NCBI GenBank assembly: GCA_036557885.1 | Contig: DATBGS010000158.1 | Coordinates: forward strand, 1-5,849 | Source of the DNA: DATBGS01 sp036557885 | Lineage (GTDB): Bacteria > Chloroflexota > Ktedonobacteria > Ktedonobacterales > DATBGS01 | Direction: 5' to 3' | Length of the DNA: 5,849 nt | Part shown: positions 5,095 to 5,849 of the stretch, piece by piece | Position numbering within the stretch: the stretch's first letter is position 1 | Layout: each line of letters opens with the position of its first letter | Translations under genes and position numbers: made by a program | The notes under the pieces: model-generated | Told to the model about the DNA's origin: nothing | What the model saw: the letters and a program-made list of their open reading frames with translations, nothing else | Database searches by the model: none

Positions 5095-5849
5095 ATGTCC
5101 AAGCGTTATCAGGCGTATGTCTTTCGGCACCGCCGCCCGCTCATCCCCTTCCCCGAAGCCTTCTGGTCCGACACCGAACCGCTCGTCACCTTCCTGCGCA
5201 CCTTCCACACGCTGGGCAATGAACAGGTGCTCATCTACGATGAAGCCCTCAGCCTCCTGGCAGGACTGGATACCCGCCCGCTCACGGCTTCCAACCAGAG
5301 CACCGCCTTGCTGGGACGCACCCTCAGCCTCATCGTGCCCTTGATTGACCGCCGCCACGACCAGCACAAGCGGGCGCTTGGTGGCAAAGAGCACCCGCTG
5401 GAGTTCGACCCGGCAGAGATCGAGCAGACGCTGCCAGAAGTGGCGCAGCTTCCCACGCGGCTGGACGCGCTCTGTCGCTGGCTGCTGGCGGACCTGTGGA
5501 CGCTGCTGCGCCTGGTGCGGGTGGCGCGTGACCTGTTCCGGCGCAAGCGGCAGGAGTGGAAGCTGTATCATCGGTTGGCGGGCATCGTCTTGATTCGGCT
5601 GCTGCGGGTCTACAAACGGTTGGAGCGCTTGCACACGCCCTGGGTGGCCTATCGCTGTCTGCGCTGGGCACTGCGCCAGGTGTGGGGCACGCTCTTTGGC
5701 AAACCCATCAAACTCACCAAAGACGCCCAATCCCTGCTGAAGGTAGACGCGCTCTCGCTGGGAGAGGAGTGGGCGTTGTGGTATCGGCTCAAGCGCGAGA
5801 GCAAGGCGGGAGGGGCCATTCCAGGGCCGTTTGTGGAGATGGTCGAGCG
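5095..5849 (+). CDS. Unrecognised basic, Leu/Arg/Trp-rich protein (3' partial)
   Basis: The frame is open from an ATG at 5095, nine bases after AAGGAG (5080-5085), to the window end, giving 251 residues with no stop. An in-frame ATG at 5086 touches the ribosome site and is less likely. The N-terminus (MSKRYQAYVFRHRRPLIPF) is basic and has no signal peptide. Residues about 123-202 form a run of amphipathic helices rich in Leu, Arg and Trp (LCRWLLADLWTLLRLVRVAR, then FRRKRQEWKLYHRLAGIVLI), too charged for clear membrane spans but fit for membrane-surface or nucleic-acid contact. Codons favour G/C in the third position. A long frame on the opposite strand (4840-5730) is a shadow. I do not recognise the family. 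Driven by the strong promoter and structured leader, so it is probably well expressed. Confidence 0.8.
   Translation, partial: MSKRYQAYVFRHRRPLIPFPEAFWSDTEPLVTFLRTFHTLGNEQVLIYDEALSLLAGLDTRPLTASNQSTALLGRTLSLIVPLIDRRHDQHKRALGGKEHPLEFDPAEIEQTLPEVAQLPTRLDALCRWLLADLWTLLRLVRVARDLFRRKRQEWKLYHRLAGIVLIRLLRVYKRLERLHTPWVAYRCLRWALRQVWGTLFGKPIKLTKDAQSLLKVDALSLGEEWALWYRLKRESKAGGAIPGPFVEMVE

Noticed and set aside
4840..5730. 296-residue open frame on the minus strand
   Set aside because: It is the antisense shadow of the gene at 5095: Gln/Pro/His/Gly-rich without domain patterns, covering that gene's promoter-proximal leader. The plus-strand frame has a good ribosome site, promoter and normal codon use.

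Overview
The window is GC-rich and carries seven protein genes, two of them cut by the window edges, on both strands. The mix of a sensor kinase, a DUF4388-like/winged-helix protein, a HAMP-like membrane protein, a DUF5666-like exported protein and a Pro/Tyr/Gln-tailed membrane protein suggests a large-genome environmental bacterium. A Chloroflexota lineage such as Ktedonobacteria fits, but this is an inference from gene style, not from a marker gene.

Layout. 1-519 (+) is the C-terminal ATPase part of a sensor histidine kinase. 518-756 is a long inverted-repeat element with 43-base perfect arms, lying between two convergent genes; both genes end in a TAG that belongs to copies of the same short end sequence. 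780-1808 and 1878-2408 (both -) look like a two-gene transcription unit: a DUF4388-like plus winged-helix protein, followed by a six-helix membrane protein with a coiled coil and a HAMP-like segment but no output domain. A divergent intergenic region (2409-2699) leads to a three-helix membrane protein with an octapeptide-repeat tail (2700-3209, +), followed by a strong hairpin. A signal-anchored DUF5666-like protein follows (3403-3867, +), preceded by a perfect 11-bp stem hairpin in its leader. A small unrecognised gene (3916-4386, -) converges on it across another hairpin.

A region of about 700 bases without a convincing gene (4387-5094) holds the best promoter in the window (TTGACT, 17 bases, TATACT), a palindrome just upstream of it, and a leader of about 255 bases with hairpins. 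It drives an unrecognised basic, Leu/Arg/Trp-rich protein (5095 to the window end, +).

Functionally, the window reads as signalling and cell-envelope genes, not one pathway. I found no clear defence system, biosynthetic cluster or phage module. The most notable items are the long palindromic element with its shared stop codons, the enlarged ATP-lid of the kinase, and the regulated-looking leader of the last gene.
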